A DNA stretch of 64,000 bases from Flexivirga caeni (GCF_003724155.1 NZ_RJJQ01000011.1:142243-206242), one strand, 5' to 3'; shown: positions 7,812 through 18,340, counted from the stretch's first letter. The notes: generated by a model not told the origin, from the sequence alone. Numbers and translations: made by a program.

Positions 7812-9305
7812 ATGGAACAGATCCCGCACTGGATCGACGGCCGGCGCACCGCCGGGGAGTCGACGCAGACCTCGCCCGTGTACAACCCGGCGACGGGTGA
7901 GCAGACCGGCGGTCTGCTGCTTGCCACCCCCGCAGATGTCGACGCCGCGGTGACCTCCGCGTCCGCCGCGGCAGCCACGTGGCGCGCGTCGTCGCTCGCG
8001 GCCCGCACCAGCGTGCTCTTCGCCTTCCGGGAGCTGGTGCACCAGCACACCGACGACTTCGCCGCGCTGATCACCGCCGAGCACGGCAAGGTGCTCTCCG
8101 ACGCTGCGGGCGAGCTTGCGCGTGGCTTGGAGAACGTCGACTTCGCGTGTGGCGTCAGCAATCTGCTCAAGGGCGACTTCAGCGAGCAGGCGTCGACGGG
8201 CGTCGACGTCTATTCCATCCGGCAGCCGGTCGGGGTCGTGGCGGGCATCACGCCGTTCAACTTCCCGATGATGGTGCCGCTGTGGATGTGCGCCAACGCG
8301 ATCGCGTGCGGCAACGCGTTCATCCTCAAGCCGAGCGAGAAGGACCCGTCGGCGTCGTTGCTGCTCGCGCAGCTCTGGAAGGAAGCCGGCCTGCCGGACG
8401 GCGTCTTCACCGTGCTGCAGGGGGACAAGGTCGCGGTCGACGGACTGCTCACCGACCCCCGAGTCGACGCGATCAGCTTCGTCGGATCCACCCCGATCGC
8501 GCAGTACATCTACGAGACCGGCACGAAGGCGGGCAAGCGCGTGCAGGCGCTCGGCGGCGCCAAGAACCACATGATGGTGCTCCCGGACGCCGACCTCGAC
8601 GTCGCGGCCGACGCGGCTGTGTCGGCGGCATACGGCTCGGCCGGCGAACGTTGTATGGCGATCTCGGTAGTCGTGGCGGTCGGCTCTGTCGCCGACCCGC
8701 TGGTCGAGGCGATCGGCCGTCGGCTGCCCGACCTCAAGATCGGCCCGGGCAATGAATCCACCTCGGAAATGGGCCCGTTGGTGAGTGCTGCGCACCGCGA
8801 CAAGGTCGTCGACTACATCGACCGGGGCGAGAAGGACGGTGCCACCGTTGTCGTCGATGGTCGCGAAGGACGCACGGATGAGGGATTCTTCCTCGGCGTC
8901 ACGCTGCTGGACAACGTGCAGCCGGACAACATCGCCTACACCGACGAGATCTTCGGCCCGGTGCTCGCCGTGGTGCGGGTCGACACCTTCGACGAAGGTA
9001 TGGCGCTGATCAACAGCCACAAGTTCGCCAACGGCACGGCCATCTTCACGCGCGACGGCGGAGCGGCACGGCGCTTCCAGTTCGAGGTCGAGGTCGGCAT
9101 GGTCGGCGTCAACGTGCCGATCCCGGTGCCGGTCGGCTACTACTCCTTCGGTGGCTGGAAGGCCTCGCTCTTCGGCGACACCCACATGTACGGTCCCGAG
9201 GGCATCAACTTCTACACGCGGCGCAAGGTCGTGACGAGCCGCTGGCCCGACCCGGGCAGCTCGAGCGTCGACCTCGGCTTCCCGACGAACGCGGACAAGA
9301 AATGA
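7812..9305 (+). CDS. mmsA: CoA-acylating methylmalonate/malonate-semialdehyde dehydrogenase
   Basis: 497 aa, the usual length for this aldehyde dehydrogenase branch. It has the MmsA/IolA-type opening (WIDGRRTAGES, PVYNPATGE), FNFPMMVPLWM, and catalytic C281 in SAGERCMAISV, where an Arg-Cys-Met context is typical of the CoA-acylating enzymes. Family members convert methylmalonate semialdehyde to propionyl-CoA, or malonate semialdehyde to acetyl-CoA, with NAD and CoA. Next to an omega-aminotransferase, the malonate semialdehyde (beta-alanine) route is the more likely role. Its last 4 bp overlap the aminotransferase start. Transcription is probably leaderless from the shared divergent promoter. 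Confidence 0.9.
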   Translation: MEQIPHWIDGRRTAGESTQTSPVYNPATGEQTGGLLLATPADVDAAVTSASAAAATWRASSLAARTSVLFAFRELVHQHTDDFAALITAEHGKVLSDAAGELARGLENVDFACGVSNLLKGDFSEQASTGVDVYSIRQPVGVVAGITPFNFPMMVPLWMCANAIACGNAFILKPSEKDPSASLLLAQLWKEAGLPDGVFTVLQGDKVAVDGLLTDPRVDAISFVGSTPIAQYIYETGTKAGKRVQALGGAKNHMMVLPDADLDVAADAAVSAAYGSAGERCMAISVVVAVGSVADPLVEAIGRRLPDLKIGPGNESTSEMGPLVSAAHRDKVVDYIDRGEKDGATVVVDGREGRTDEGFFLGVTLLDNVQPDNIAYTDEIFGPVLAVVRVDTFDEGMALINSHKFANGTAIFTRDGGAARRFQFEVEVGMVGVNVPIPVPVGYYSFGGWKASLFGDTHMYGPEGINFYTRRKVVTSRWPDPGSSSVDLGFPTNADKK

Positions 9306-10666
9306 GCACCGCAATGACACCGGACCCGGCCGCCGCAGAGCAGGTCCGGGCCGATGACCGCGACCATGTCTTCCACTCCTGGAGTGCGCAGGCGCACGTC
9401 GACTCACTGCCCGTCGCGGGTGGATCGGGTTCGTACTTCTGGGATTACGACGGCAACCGCTACCTTGACTTCGCCTCGCAGCTGGTCAACCTCAACCTGG
9501 GCCACGGGCACCCGAAGCTGGTGGCCGCCATCCAGGAGCAGGCTGCGCGCCTGGCGACGATCGCGCCGGCGATGGGCAGCGATGTGCGCGGCGAGGCGGC
9601 CCGGCTGATCGCCGAACGCTCGCCGGGCGACCTCGACCGCGTGTTCTTCACCAATGGTGGAGCGGAGGCCAACGAGCACGCGATCCGCATGGCCCGGCTG
9701 CAGACCGGGCGCCCGGTGGTGCTCTCGGCATACCGCAGCTATCACGGGGCGAGCGGTGGGGCGATCGCGCTGACCGGCGACCCGCGCCGCTGGGAGAACG
9801 AATCCACCGGACAGGCCGTCGCGCACTTCTTCGGTCCCTATCCCTACCGCTCGGCATTCCACGCCGACTCCCCGGAGCAGGAGTCCGAGCGCGCTCTGCA
9901 GCACCTGCGCGACGTCGTGCAGTTGCAGGGTCCGCAGACGATCGCGGCGATCATCCAGGAGTCGGTCGTCGGCACCAACGGCATCCTCGTGCCACCGCCG
10001 GGCTACGTGCAGGGTGTGCGCGAATTGTGCGACGAATACGGCATCTTGCTGATCGCCGATGAGGTGATGGCGGGCTTCGGGCGGTGCGGCGAATGGTTCG
10101 CGATCGACCATTGGGGTGTCACCCCCGACCTGATCACTTTCGCGAAGGGGATCAACTCCGGCTACGTCCCGCTCGGCGGCGTCATCATGGGACCCCGCAC
10201 CACGGAGCGGTTCGCCGAACGCTCCTACCCGGGCGGCCTGACCTACTCCGGTCACCCGCTCGCGTGCGCGGCTGCCGTCGCGTCCATCCACGCGTTCGAG
10301 GACGAGAACATCCTGGAGCGCACGCGCAAGCTGGGTGAGACCGTCGTCGAGCCACGGCTGCAGGAGCTGAAGGACAAGCACGCGAGCGTCGGCGATGTGC
10401 GCGGCCTCGGCATGTTCTGGGCGATCGAGCTGGTGAAGAACAAGGAGACCCGCGAGCCGCTGGTGCCGTTCAACGCCTCCGGTGCTGCCGCTGCACCGAT
10501 GGGTGCGTTCGCTGCTGCGTGCAAGCAGTCCGGACTGTGGCCGTTTGTCAACATGAACCGCACCCACGTCGTGCCGCCGCTGACCATCAGCGAGGACGAA
10601 CTGAGCACCGGCCTCGACATCATCGATGCCGCCCTCGACGTGGCAGACGAGCACACCGAAGGCTGA
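9302..10666 (+). CDS. class III (omega) aminotransferase
   Basis: 454 aa, fold-type I PLP enzyme. The class III signature is clear: LLIADEVMAGFGRCGEWFA followed by ITFAKGINSG with the PLP lysine at K282. The N-terminal part has the GSYFWDYDGNRYLDF and NLGHGHPKLV segments of beta-alanine/putrescine/taurine-type transaminases. It probably moves the terminal amino group of beta-alanine, GABA or a diamine to pyruvate or 2-oxoglutarate, feeding the semialdehyde to the dehydrogenase encoded just upstream. The exact donor cannot be told from sequence. It overlaps mmsA by 4 bp and is followed after 5 bp by the FAD oxidoreductase gene. Confidence 0.88.
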   Translation: MSTAMTPDPAAAEQVRADDRDHVFHSWSAQAHVDSLPVAGGSGSYFWDYDGNRYLDFASQLVNLNLGHGHPKLVAAIQEQAARLATIAPAMGSDVRGEAARLIAERSPGDLDRVFFTNGGAEANEHAIRMARLQTGRPVVLSAYRSYHGASGGAIALTGDPRRWENESTGQAVAHFFGPYPYRSAFHADSPEQESERALQHLRDVVQLQGPQTIAAIIQESVVGTNGILVPPPGYVQGVRELCDEYGILLIADEVMAGFGRCGEWFAIDHWGVTPDLITFAKGINSGYVPLGGVIMGPRTTERFAERSYPGGLTYSGHPLACAAAVASIHAFEDENILERTRKLGETVVEPRLQELKDKHASVGDVRGLGMFWAIELVKNKETREPLVPFNASGAAAAPMGAFAAACKQSGLWPFVNMNRTHVVPPLTISEDELSTGLDIIDAALDVADEHTEG

Positions 10667-10671
10667 TCACG

Positions 10672-12048
10672 ATGGACACCATCGACGCGCGGATCTCCAC
10701 CGCGCGCCGCGAGTCGTTCTGGCTGGACACCCCTGCCCGGCCGGCGGCGCGTGCCGCCCTCGACGGCGACACGTCGACCGAACTTGCAGTTGTCGGAGGC
10801 GGATTCAGCGGTCTGTGGGCTGCGGTGCTCGCCAAGGAAGCTGACCCGGATCGGGAGGTGTTGCTGCTCGAAGGCGGTCGCATCGCCTGGGCGGCGTCCG
10901 GCCGCAACGGTGGTTTCTGCGCAGCCAGTCTCACCCACGGCAGGGACAACGGCCTGAGCCGCTTCGGTGCGGCCGCCCAGGACGAGCTGGACCGGCTCGG
11001 TATGGCGAACCTCGACCAGATCGAGGAGACCGTGCGGCGTTACGGCATCGACTGCGACTTCGAGCGCACCGGTGAGATCGACGTCGCCACGGAGTCCTAC
11101 CAGCTCGTGGAGGAGGTGACCGAGCCCGGCAGTGTGCTGCTGGACCGGCAGGCGGTGCGGGCCGAGCTCGACTCGCCGACCTTCCTCGGCGGGGTCTGGG
11201 ATCGGCGCGGGGTCGCGCTGGTGGACCCGGCGAAGCTGGCCTGGGGTCTGGCGGCAGTGGCCGAGCGCCTCGGTGTGCGCATCGTCGAGCACACCCCGGT
11301 GCGCGAACTGCGCCGCCACGACCACGAGATCGAGTTGCGCACCGACCATGGGGTGGTGCACGCGCAGCGGGTTGCGTTGGGCACCAACATCTTTCCGTCC
11401 CTGCTGCGCCGGCTGCGGCTCTTCTGCGTGCCGGTCTACGACCACGTGCTGATGACCGAGCCGCTCACCGACGAGCAGCTGGCGTCCATCGGCTGGCAGC
11501 ACCGGCAGGGCTTCGGCGACAGCGCCAACCAGTTCCACTACTACCGGCTGAGCGCGGACAACCGCATCCTGTGGGGTGGGTATGACGCGGTCTATCACTA
11601 CGGCCGGCAACTCGACGCCGCCCACGACGACCGCCCGGAGACCTTCCGCAAGCTCGCCGAACACTTCGACGCGACGTTCCCTCAGCTGGCGGGCATCGGC
11701 TTCAGTCATCGCTGGGGCGGCGCGATCGACACCTGCACCCGCTTCTGTGCGTTCTTCGGCTCGGCATACGACCACCGCGTGGCATATGCGCTCGGCTACA
11801 CCGGTCTCGGCCTCGGCGCGACGCGCTTCGGCGCGCAGGTGATGCTCGACCTGCTCGATGGTCGCGACACCGAACGCACCCGCACTCCGCTGGTGCAGAC
11901 CAAGCCACTGCCGTTCCCACCGGAACCGTTGGCATCCATCGGGATTCAGACCACCCGCTGGTCGCTCGCCCGCGCCGATGAGAACGCCGGCAAGCGCAAC
12001 CTGTGGCTGCGCAGCCTGGACCGGCTCGGACTGGGCTTCGACTCGTAG
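10672..12048 (+). CDS. FAD-dependent amine oxidoreductase (DAO family, PuuB-like)
   Basis: 458 aa from the ATG at 10672; the frame is open upstream but overlaps the aminotransferase. The Rossmann FAD motif VVGGGFSGLWAA is at 41-52 and a second FAD segment GRNGGFCAAS follows. The C terminus has the GYTGLGLGATRFGA segment typical of DAO-type enzymes. Family members oxidise amines such as gamma-glutamylputrescine, glycine or sarcosine to aldehydes with release of ammonia. As third gene of the cluster with aminobutyraldehyde dehydrogenase close by, a polyamine or amino-acid-derived amine is the likely substrate (inferred). A dispersed repeat begins right after its stop codon. Confidence 0.85.
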   Translation: MDTIDARISTARRESFWLDTPARPAARAALDGDTSTELAVVGGGFSGLWAAVLAKEADPDREVLLLEGGRIAWAASGRNGGFCAASLTHGRDNGLSRFGAAAQDELDRLGMANLDQIEETVRRYGIDCDFERTGEIDVATESYQLVEEVTEPGSVLLDRQAVRAELDSPTFLGGVWDRRGVALVDPAKLAWGLAAVAERLGVRIVEHTPVRELRRHDHEIELRTDHGVVHAQRVALGTNIFPSLLRRLRLFCVPVYDHVLMTEPLTDEQLASIGWQHRQGFGDSANQFHYYRLSADNRILWGGYDAVYHYGRQLDAAHDDRPETFRKLAEHFDATFPQLAGIGFSHRWGGAIDTCTRFCAFFGSAYDHRVAYALGYTGLGLGATRFGAQVMLDLLDGRDTERTRTPLVQTKPLPFPPEPLASIGIQTTRWSLARADENAGKRNLWLRSLDRLGLGFDS

Positions 12049-12195
12049 GGTGGTCGAGCAGCGGGGGGAGGGTATCGAGGCCACCCAGGTGGCGCGCCGC
12101 GACGGTTGACGGTTGAAACGGCCGGTGACGGTGCAGCAGCGGCGTCACCGGTGATTTCGACCGTCAGCGGTGGGTTGCGCCTCGATACGGGCTCG
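12049..12195. repeat. composite dispersed repeat: GTATCGAG unit plus 23-bp dyad
   Basis: The first ~40 bp (GGTGGTCGAGCAGCGGGG, then GGTATCGAGGCC) match the REP-like sequences common in Micrococcales. Then come arms at 12108-12130 (starting GACGGTTGAAAC) and 12143-12165 (ending TTTCGACCGTC), which pair around GTGCAGCAGCGG. A second copy with the same order lies at 63534-63700, and shorter relatives at 49354-49400 and 63769-63838. A reversed CTCGATACGGG unit follows at about 12181. The rest of this gap (12196-12330) shows nothing I can identify. Confidence 0.75.
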
Positions 12196-12330
12196 CCGAG
12201 CGTGATGGAACCACGGTGTCGATGGGCAGGATCGGATCCCGGTAGGGAGCGCGCGCTGCAGCAGTGCCAGCCGGGCGTCATACGTCGGGCATTGGCGAAC
12301 GGGCGAAGGCAGGTAGCTGAACGCACGGGT

Positions 12331-13002
12331 TCACACCAGGCGCGAGATCTCCCCGGCGACATTGCTACGCGCGGCGACCGTCCAGGCAGCGCGCGCGTAC
12401 GCCGTGCGATAGACCTCCGGACGTTCCACGAGGTCGCGCAGGATTGCGCTGCGCGCTTCGGCGTATGACGCGGCCGGCACGTGCGCATACTCCGCCCGCA
12501 CCTGCGCGCAGTATTCGTCGAAGCGCTCGTGCGGAGCGGCCAGGATCGCCAGGTCGGCGTCGCTGAAGACAGCCGCAACGTCGCCGGACAGCTGCGTGCC
12601 GTGGTCGATCGTCAGCAGGATCAACTGCTCCACCAACTCCACCTCGGCTGCACCGACACCCAGGGAGATCAACAGGTTTCGGGCGAGCTGCGCGCTCGCG
12701 CGTTCGCTGTCGCCAGGGTCGGTGCGCACGTCATACACCGCGTCGTGCAGCCAGGCGGCCACCCGTGCGATGCGCCGCTCCCGCGGCCCCAGGCCGATGC
12801 TGGCGGCGAGCGTGTCGGTCGCCGCCAGCATCTCGATCAGGTGCTGACGGGTGTGGTAGCGCCGGGGCGGCTCGTCCCAGCGGGCGAGCAGTTCGACCCC
12901 CGAGGATCGGGCGGAATCCGGATCACCCCGAGGCGCGAGCGCGGCAACGTCCCCCACCCAGGAGGCGAGGAGCGCGTCGTCGGTCGTCAGCTCAGTCGTC
13001 AC
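12331..13002 (-). CDS. HD-domain protein (predicted metal-dependent phosphohydrolase)
   Basis: 223 aa from a GTG at 13002, which overlaps the end of the upstream CtaG-like gene by 11 bp; a longer frame reads back into that gene. An HD-type metal site is visible: H50 in RRYHTRQHL, H86-D87 in AAWLHDAVYD, and a later TIDHG. This resembles the COG4339-like family of small HD proteins (opening with a YH...H pattern), whose substrates are unknown. Transcription from the upstream gene is likely. Its downstream side is a repeat-rich gap. Confidence 0.8.
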   Translation of the reverse strand: MTTELTTDDALLASWVGDVAALAPRGDPDSARSSGVELLARWDEPPRRYHTRQHLIEMLAATDTLAASIGLGPRERRIARVAAWLHDAVYDVRTDPGDSERASAQLARNLLISLGVGAAEVELVEQLILLTIDHGTQLSGDVAAVFSDADLAILAAPHERFDEYCAQVRAEYAHVPAASYAEARSAILRDLVERPEVYRTAYARAAWTVAARSNVAGEISRLV

Positions 13003-13996
13003 GCTTGCCGTAGCGGTCCGCGAGCCGTGGGTCGGTGAGCCACCACGGCTGGTCAGCCACGGTCTCCGGCTGGTCGGCATGGCATCCTTCGGGTGCGGTC
13101 GTCGCGGCGGGTGTGCGTGCTGCCTCTGCCCGGTCCAGCTCGGCGTCTGTGGCGCGAGCCTCCGCGGCGTCGCTGTGCAGCCATTCGACGAAGACGGCCG
13201 CCAGCATCGGTACGCCGATCCCCTCGGCCACCGCGAGCAGCGCGCCGCCCGCGTACTTCTGGTCCATGTAGTGGCTCAGGCCGCTACGGAGGGGATCGGC
13301 GGCGGCTGAGAATCCCGGGAAATGTGGGAAGAGAGTCGTATTCGCGACCATCACCAGGATGCCGGGCACGGCGTCGGCGATGCCGTCGAAGAACGCCAGG
13401 AACGTCCGGACGGCTGGTGTCGCCCATCCGGGCAGCAGGTCTTCCGCCAGCGTCGGCAGTACGAAGATCAATCCGACGATCAGCAGCTGCAGGATCAACA
13501 GCGTGCCGACGAGTTCAGACTCAATTGCCCGCTGACCATATCCGGTGAAGAAAACCGCCAGGATCCCGCCGATGTCGAGCACGGAACTCACCGCGGGGAA
13601 GATGAGTAGCCGCACGATCCGGGAGCGGACGACGCGATGCAGGACGGTGTCGGTGGATCCCGTGGCGGCTGCGAGCAGGCGCAACGGATCACCAACAGCC
13701 AGACCCATCGGAGTTACGGTGCCGATGATCGCCACCTGCGCCGCGAACATCCACAAGAACGTCTGCCGGTAGACACCGACGACGCCGCAGGTGACGTAGA
13801 GCAGCGTGCCGACTCCGAGGACGACGTACGAAGCGATCCGCCACCACGGCCACTGCACGCCGCGTCGCCACGCGGCCACCAGCAGCCAGACGTAGGGGAC
13901 CAGCAGCAGCACGCTGAGCACGACCCCCACGGCGTCGAAGCGCCATGAGGTGAGCCAAGTCCAGGAGCTGAGCGGTCCGGGCGCGAGGTCGGTCAC
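12992..13996 (-). CDS. cytochrome c oxidase assembly factor CtaG-like membrane protein
   Basis: 334 aa with about seven to nine hydrophobic helices between residues 20 and 270. The segment YRQTFLWMFAAQVAIIGTVTP followed by MGLAVGDPLRLL is characteristic of the Caa3_CtaG family. Family members assist assembly of copper-containing terminal oxidase, though many actinobacterial paralogues have no proven role. The C-terminal 60 residues are charged and cytoplasmic (RATDAELDRAEAARTPA). There is a 7-bp gap to the upstream MFS gene, so the three minus-strand genes 15803 to 12331 probably form one operon. Confidence 0.85.
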   Translation of the reverse strand: MTDLAPGPLSSWTWLTSWRFDAVGVVLSVLLLVPYVWLLVAAWRRGVQWPWWRIASYVVLGVGTLLYVTCGVVGVYRQTFLWMFAAQVAIIGTVTPMGLAVGDPLRLLAAATGSTDTVLHRVVRSRIVRLLIFPAVSSVLDIGGILAVFFTGYGQRAIESELVGTLLILQLLIVGLIFVLPTLAEDLLPGWATPAVRTFLAFFDGIADAVPGILVMVANTTLFPHFPGFSAAADPLRSGLSHYMDQKYAGGALLAVAEGIGVPMLAAVFVEWLHSDAAEARATDAELDRAEAARTPAATTAPEGCHADQPETVADQPWWLTDPRLADRYGKRDD

Positions 13997-14003
13997 TCGA
14001 GAA

Positions 14004-15803
14004 TTATCCCCGAGACCCGGCGACGTCGACCGTGGGCAGGACCTCGTCCTCTCCGTTCGGCGGCAGGATCTCGTGGGACTCCTCGTGCACGTACCGGCTG
14101 CCCCGCATCAGGCTGGCGATCGCGGCGACGATCATCATGATCGCTGCGGCAGTGAACACGACGACCAGACCGTCGTGGAACGGCCCGGACAGCAGGTGCG
14201 GGAAGAACTCCTTGCCGGTCAGGGTCTGTGCGTTGCCGGCCGGGATCTTGGCGAGCACGCCGGTCGGGCCGAGCAGGCTCTCGATCGGGTTGAAGCCGAG
14301 GAACGCGGCGAACATCGACCCGACCGGAGGCAGCCCGGCGATTTGGTCCGCGACCGCGGCGGGCACATGCTGACCCATCAGGCCCGTGCGCATCGCGTCC
14401 GGGAGGTTCCTGGCCAGGCCGGCGATCATCAGCGAGAAGAAGATGCCGATGGACAGGGACGTGCCGGAGTTGAAGAACGTCGCGCGCATCCCGGACGCCG
14501 CGCCGCGCTGGTCTGCGGGGACGGAGTTCATGATCGCCGTGGTGTTGGGAGCGGAGAACATGCCCGAACCGATGCCGTTGATGAACAGCAGCACGGCGAA
14601 CATCCAGTAGTGGAAGTTGACTGGGATCAGCATCAGCCCCACGAAAGTCGCTGCGGTCAGCAGCAATCCGCCGCTCGCGAAGGCGCGTGCTCCGAACCGG
14701 TCGGAGAGGAATCCCGACACAGGCCCGGCAATCAGGAAGCCGATCGTCAGCGGCAGCAAGAAGATGCCCGCCCACAGTGGGGTGTCCTCGTACCTATACC
14801 CGTGCAGCGGGAGCCAGATGCCCTGCAGCCAGATGATCAGCATGAACTGCATGCCGCCACGGCCGATGGAGGCCAGCAAGCCGGCGAAGTTGCCGGCGCT
14901 GAACGCCTTGATCTTGAACAGCTTCATCGAGAACATCGGGTCCGGCACCTTGGTCTCAATGACGCAGAAGGCCGCCAGCACCAGCACGCCGCCGATGAGA
15001 CCGGCCAGCACCCACGGGTTGGTCCAGCCCATCGAGTGCCCGCCGTACGGCTGGATGCCGTAGGTGATCGCGACGAGCAGTGCGGTCACGCCGACCGCGA
15101 AGGTGATGTTGCCAGGTATATCGAGGCGCCCGCCCCGTTTCGTGCCGAGCTCGTGCAATGACTTATAAGCCCACACCGTTCCGGCCAGCCCGATCGGCAC
15201 GCTCACCCAGAAGACCGCGCGCCAGTGCCACTGGGAAAGCACGCCACCGAGGATCAGCCCGATGAACGACCCGCCGATTGCGGACACCATGTTGATGCCG
15301 AGCGCCATACCGCGCTGAGTGCTCGGGAAGGCGTCGGTCAGGATCGCCGCCGAGTTGGCCATCAGCATGGCGCCACCGATGCCCTGGATGATGCGCATTA
15401 CGATGATCCACAACGCGCCGTTGCCCCCTGTGGCGGGATCGAGCGACAGCAGGATCGAGCCGACCGTGAAGACGACGAAGCCCAGGTTGTAGATCTTGAC
15501 CCGGCCGAACATGTCCCCGAGGCGTCCGAGTGCCACGACGAGCACCGCGGAGACGACCAGGTAGCCCATCAGCGTCCACAACAGGTAGCTGATGTTGCCG
15601 GCACCGAGCGGGTTCAGGTGGATGCCACGGAAGATCGCCGGCAGCGAGATGATGACGATTGAGGAGTTGATCGTGGCCATGAGCACGCCGAGCGTCGTGT
15701 TGGACAGCGCAACCCACTTGTAGCGGGGGTGGTCCGCTTCGTAGCGGCGGCGTTTGCCGCGTGGCCTGCGGGTCTTCAGTTCGGGCTGGGGTGCTTCGGT
15801 CAT
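14004..15803 (-). CDS. MFS drug-efflux-type transporter, DHA2 (14-TM) family
   Basis: 599 aa with about 14 hydrophobic helices after a basic cytoplasmic N terminus of 30 residues (RRPRGKRRRYEADHPRYKW). Motif A-like GRLGDMFGRVKIY and the motif C-like stretch GGSFIGLILGGVLS are present, and INSSIVIISLPAI in the first helix is typical of EmrB/QacA proteins. It should export a toxic organic compound by proton antiport; the substrate is unknown. No regulator gene is adjacent, but an AT-rich palindromic stretch lies upstream at 15860-15900. Confidence 0.9.
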   Translation of the reverse strand: MTEAPQPELKTRRPRGKRRRYEADHPRYKWVALSNTTLGVLMATINSSIVIISLPAIFRGIHLNPLGAGNISYLLWTLMGYLVVSAVLVVALGRLGDMFGRVKIYNLGFVVFTVGSILLSLDPATGGNGALWIIVMRIIQGIGGAMLMANSAAILTDAFPSTQRGMALGINMVSAIGGSFIGLILGGVLSQWHWRAVFWVSVPIGLAGTVWAYKSLHELGTKRGGRLDIPGNITFAVGVTALLVAITYGIQPYGGHSMGWTNPWVLAGLIGGVLVLAAFCVIETKVPDPMFSMKLFKIKAFSAGNFAGLLASIGRGGMQFMLIIWLQGIWLPLHGYRYEDTPLWAGIFLLPLTIGFLIAGPVSGFLSDRFGARAFASGGLLLTAATFVGLMLIPVNFHYWMFAVLLFINGIGSGMFSAPNTTAIMNSVPADQRGAASGMRATFFNSGTSLSIGIFFSLMIAGLARNLPDAMRTGLMGQHVPAAVADQIAGLPPVGSMFAAFLGFNPIESLLGPTGVLAKIPAGNAQTLTGKEFFPHLLSGPFHDGLVVVFTAAAIMMIVAAIASLMRGSRYVHEESHEILPPNGEDEVLPTVDVAGSRG

Positions 15804-16777
<974 letters not shown>

Positions 16778-16811
16778 CAGTGCCCGCTGGGTGTGCTTGG
16801 CTGGTCCGGTG

Positions 16812-17537
16812 GCTACGAAACCGCTGACGCTCACCATCATTCGCAACGAAGTGGACAGTGGGCCCGGCCGGCTGCTGGCGTGGGCCGAACTCGCCGGGGT
16901 GACCGTCGACCTGCGCAAGGCCGATGACGGTGACGAGATCCCTTCATCCGCAACCGAACTCGACGCACTCATCATGCTCGGCGGCGGATTCCTGCCCGAC
17001 GCCGATGACGGGAGGCCGTGGCTTGCGGCGGAGCGCGCCCTCGCACTGGACTGCCTGGACGCAGGGGTGCCGATGCTCGGGATCTGCCTCGGCGCGCAGT
17101 TGCTCGCGCACGTCGGCGGTGGCCGGGTGGAGCCCGACTACGGCACGCCCGAGAAGGGTGTCACCACCCTGACGCCGCAGCCCGCGGGGGCGAATGACCC
17201 CCTGTTCGCTGCGTTTTCGGCGCCGGTTGTGGGCATCGAGAGCCACCGCGACCAGATCACGCGCCTGCCCGAGGGTGCACCGCTGCTGATGTCCAGCATG
17301 CACTGCCGCAACCAGTCGTTCAGGCTCGGTGACGTGGCCTGGGCGACGCAGTGGCACCCGGAGTGCAGCGCCGAGCGGGTGGCCGGCTGGGACGAGGACT
17401 ACCTGCGCCGGCTCGGCCTGGACCCGGCCGAGGTGAAGCAGACCGCCCGCGACCACGACGACGAGCTGGAACGGACCTGGCGCGCGTTCTTCGAGCGATT
17501 CGTCGCCGTCGCCCAGGCTCGCTCGGAGCCGCGCTGA
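16812..17537 (+). CDS. class I glutamine amidotransferase-like protein
   Basis: 241 aa from a GTG at 16812 (VATKPLTLTIIRNE); another GTG in frame at 16791 is possible, and neither has a clear ribosome-binding site. The nucleophile elbow is GICLGAQLLAH with C92, and the His-Glu pair is in QWHPECS. Stand-alone class I GATases of this type (GMP-synthase-glutaminase-like) hydrolyse glutamine or gamma-glutamyl amide bonds. Some are gamma-glutamyl hydrolases in polyamine breakdown, but nothing here ties it to that. It follows dapB after about 30 bp and may share its transcript. Confidence 0.82.
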   Translation, partial: ATKPLTLTIIRNEVDSGPGRLLAWAELAGVTVDLRKADDGDEIPSSATELDALIMLGGGFLPDADDGRPWLAAERALALDCLDAGVPMLGICLGAQLLAHVGGGRVEPDYGTPEKGVTTLTPQPAGANDPLFAAFSAPVVGIESHRDQITRLPEGAPLLMSSMHCRNQSFRLGDVAWATQWHPECSAERVAGWDEDYLRRLGLDPAEVKQTARDHDDELERTWRAFFERFVAVAQARSEPR

Positions 17538-17551
17538 GCGCGAACACCCCT

Positions 17552-18340
17552 TCAGTCAACGAGTTTCGCGCGCAGCCTGTCCAACTGCAGATCGGTCCAG
17601 CCGACCGATCGCAGCCAGCCGGCAACCGACCCATAGTCGGCGTCGATCGCGTCCAGCACGCGGGTGATCGTCTCCGGCCGCGAGTGGTGCGCAGTGATGG
17701 GGACGTCGCGCAACGTGTCGGCATACCCCGGCAGACCGATCAGCCGCCGCACGATCCGCTCGGCTCGCTCGGTGCTCGCGACGTAGTCGGCGACGATCTC
17801 CTCGCGGGGGACCCCTGCGACCGACAGCGCCATCGCGGAGATGGTGCCGGTGCGGTCCTTACCGGCGGCACAGTGCACGACCGTCGCGCCCGCACTCGTC
17901 GCGATGACGTCGAGCGCCGCCGCCACCGAGTCGGGGCGCCGCACCAGGTAGCCGAGGTAGTGGCCGGCCTGGGCGTCCTCGTGCCGCGCCGGTTCCACGG
18001 GCTCCGCGGACTTGTGCCACGGCAGCACGAGCGCGTCGCGCGCGTCGATCTCCTTGTCATCCGGGAAGAGTGAGTGGTGGTGATGGGTGATCGACTCGAC
18101 CTGACGCAGCGGACCCGGGCCGGTGATCCGCAGTTCCACGTCGGTGCGCAGGTCGACGATGTCGGTCACCTCGTGATCCTGCACGAGGACCTGTATGTCG
18201 TGGGGCGTCAGATCCTGCAGGTTGTCCGACCGCAGCAGCCGGTGGGGCTGCACCGTGCGGCCGTCGGTGGTCGGCAGGCCCGCGAGGTCGCGCATGTTCA
18301 CGACGCCGTCGAGCTCGATCCAGGTCGGCTGAGTGGTCAC
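17552..18340 (-). CDS. tyrosine-protein phosphatase (PtpB-like, Y_phosphatase3)
   Basis: 262 aa. The P-loop is HCAAGKDRTG with nucleophile C157 and R163, the CX5R signature with a Lys-Asp insert typical of the bacterial PtpB/LipA-type phosphatases that act on phosphotyrosine and sometimes phosphoinositides. The N-terminal GVVNMRDLAGL and LLRSDNLQDL segments are also family hallmarks. No signal peptide is seen, although relatives can be secreted by pathogens. It is convergent with the GATase gene and has an isolated position, so its cellular substrate is unknown. Confidence 0.88.
   Translation of the reverse strand: MTTQPTWIELDGVVNMRDLAGLPTTDGRTVQPHRLLRSDNLQDLTPHDIQVLVQDHEVTDIVDLRTDVELRITGPGPLRQVESITHHHHSLFPDDKEIDARDALVLPWHKSAEPVEPARHEDAQAGHYLGYLVRRPDSVAAALDVIATSAGATVVHCAAGKDRTGTISAMALSVAGVPREEIVADYVASTERAERIVRRLIGLPGYADTLRDVPITAHHSRPETITRVLDAIDADYGSVAGWLRSVGWTDLQLDRLRAKLVD

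Noticed and set aside
13950..15161. 403-codon plus-strand frame
   Set aside because: Antisense to the MFS transporter; low-complexity charged product and no motif.
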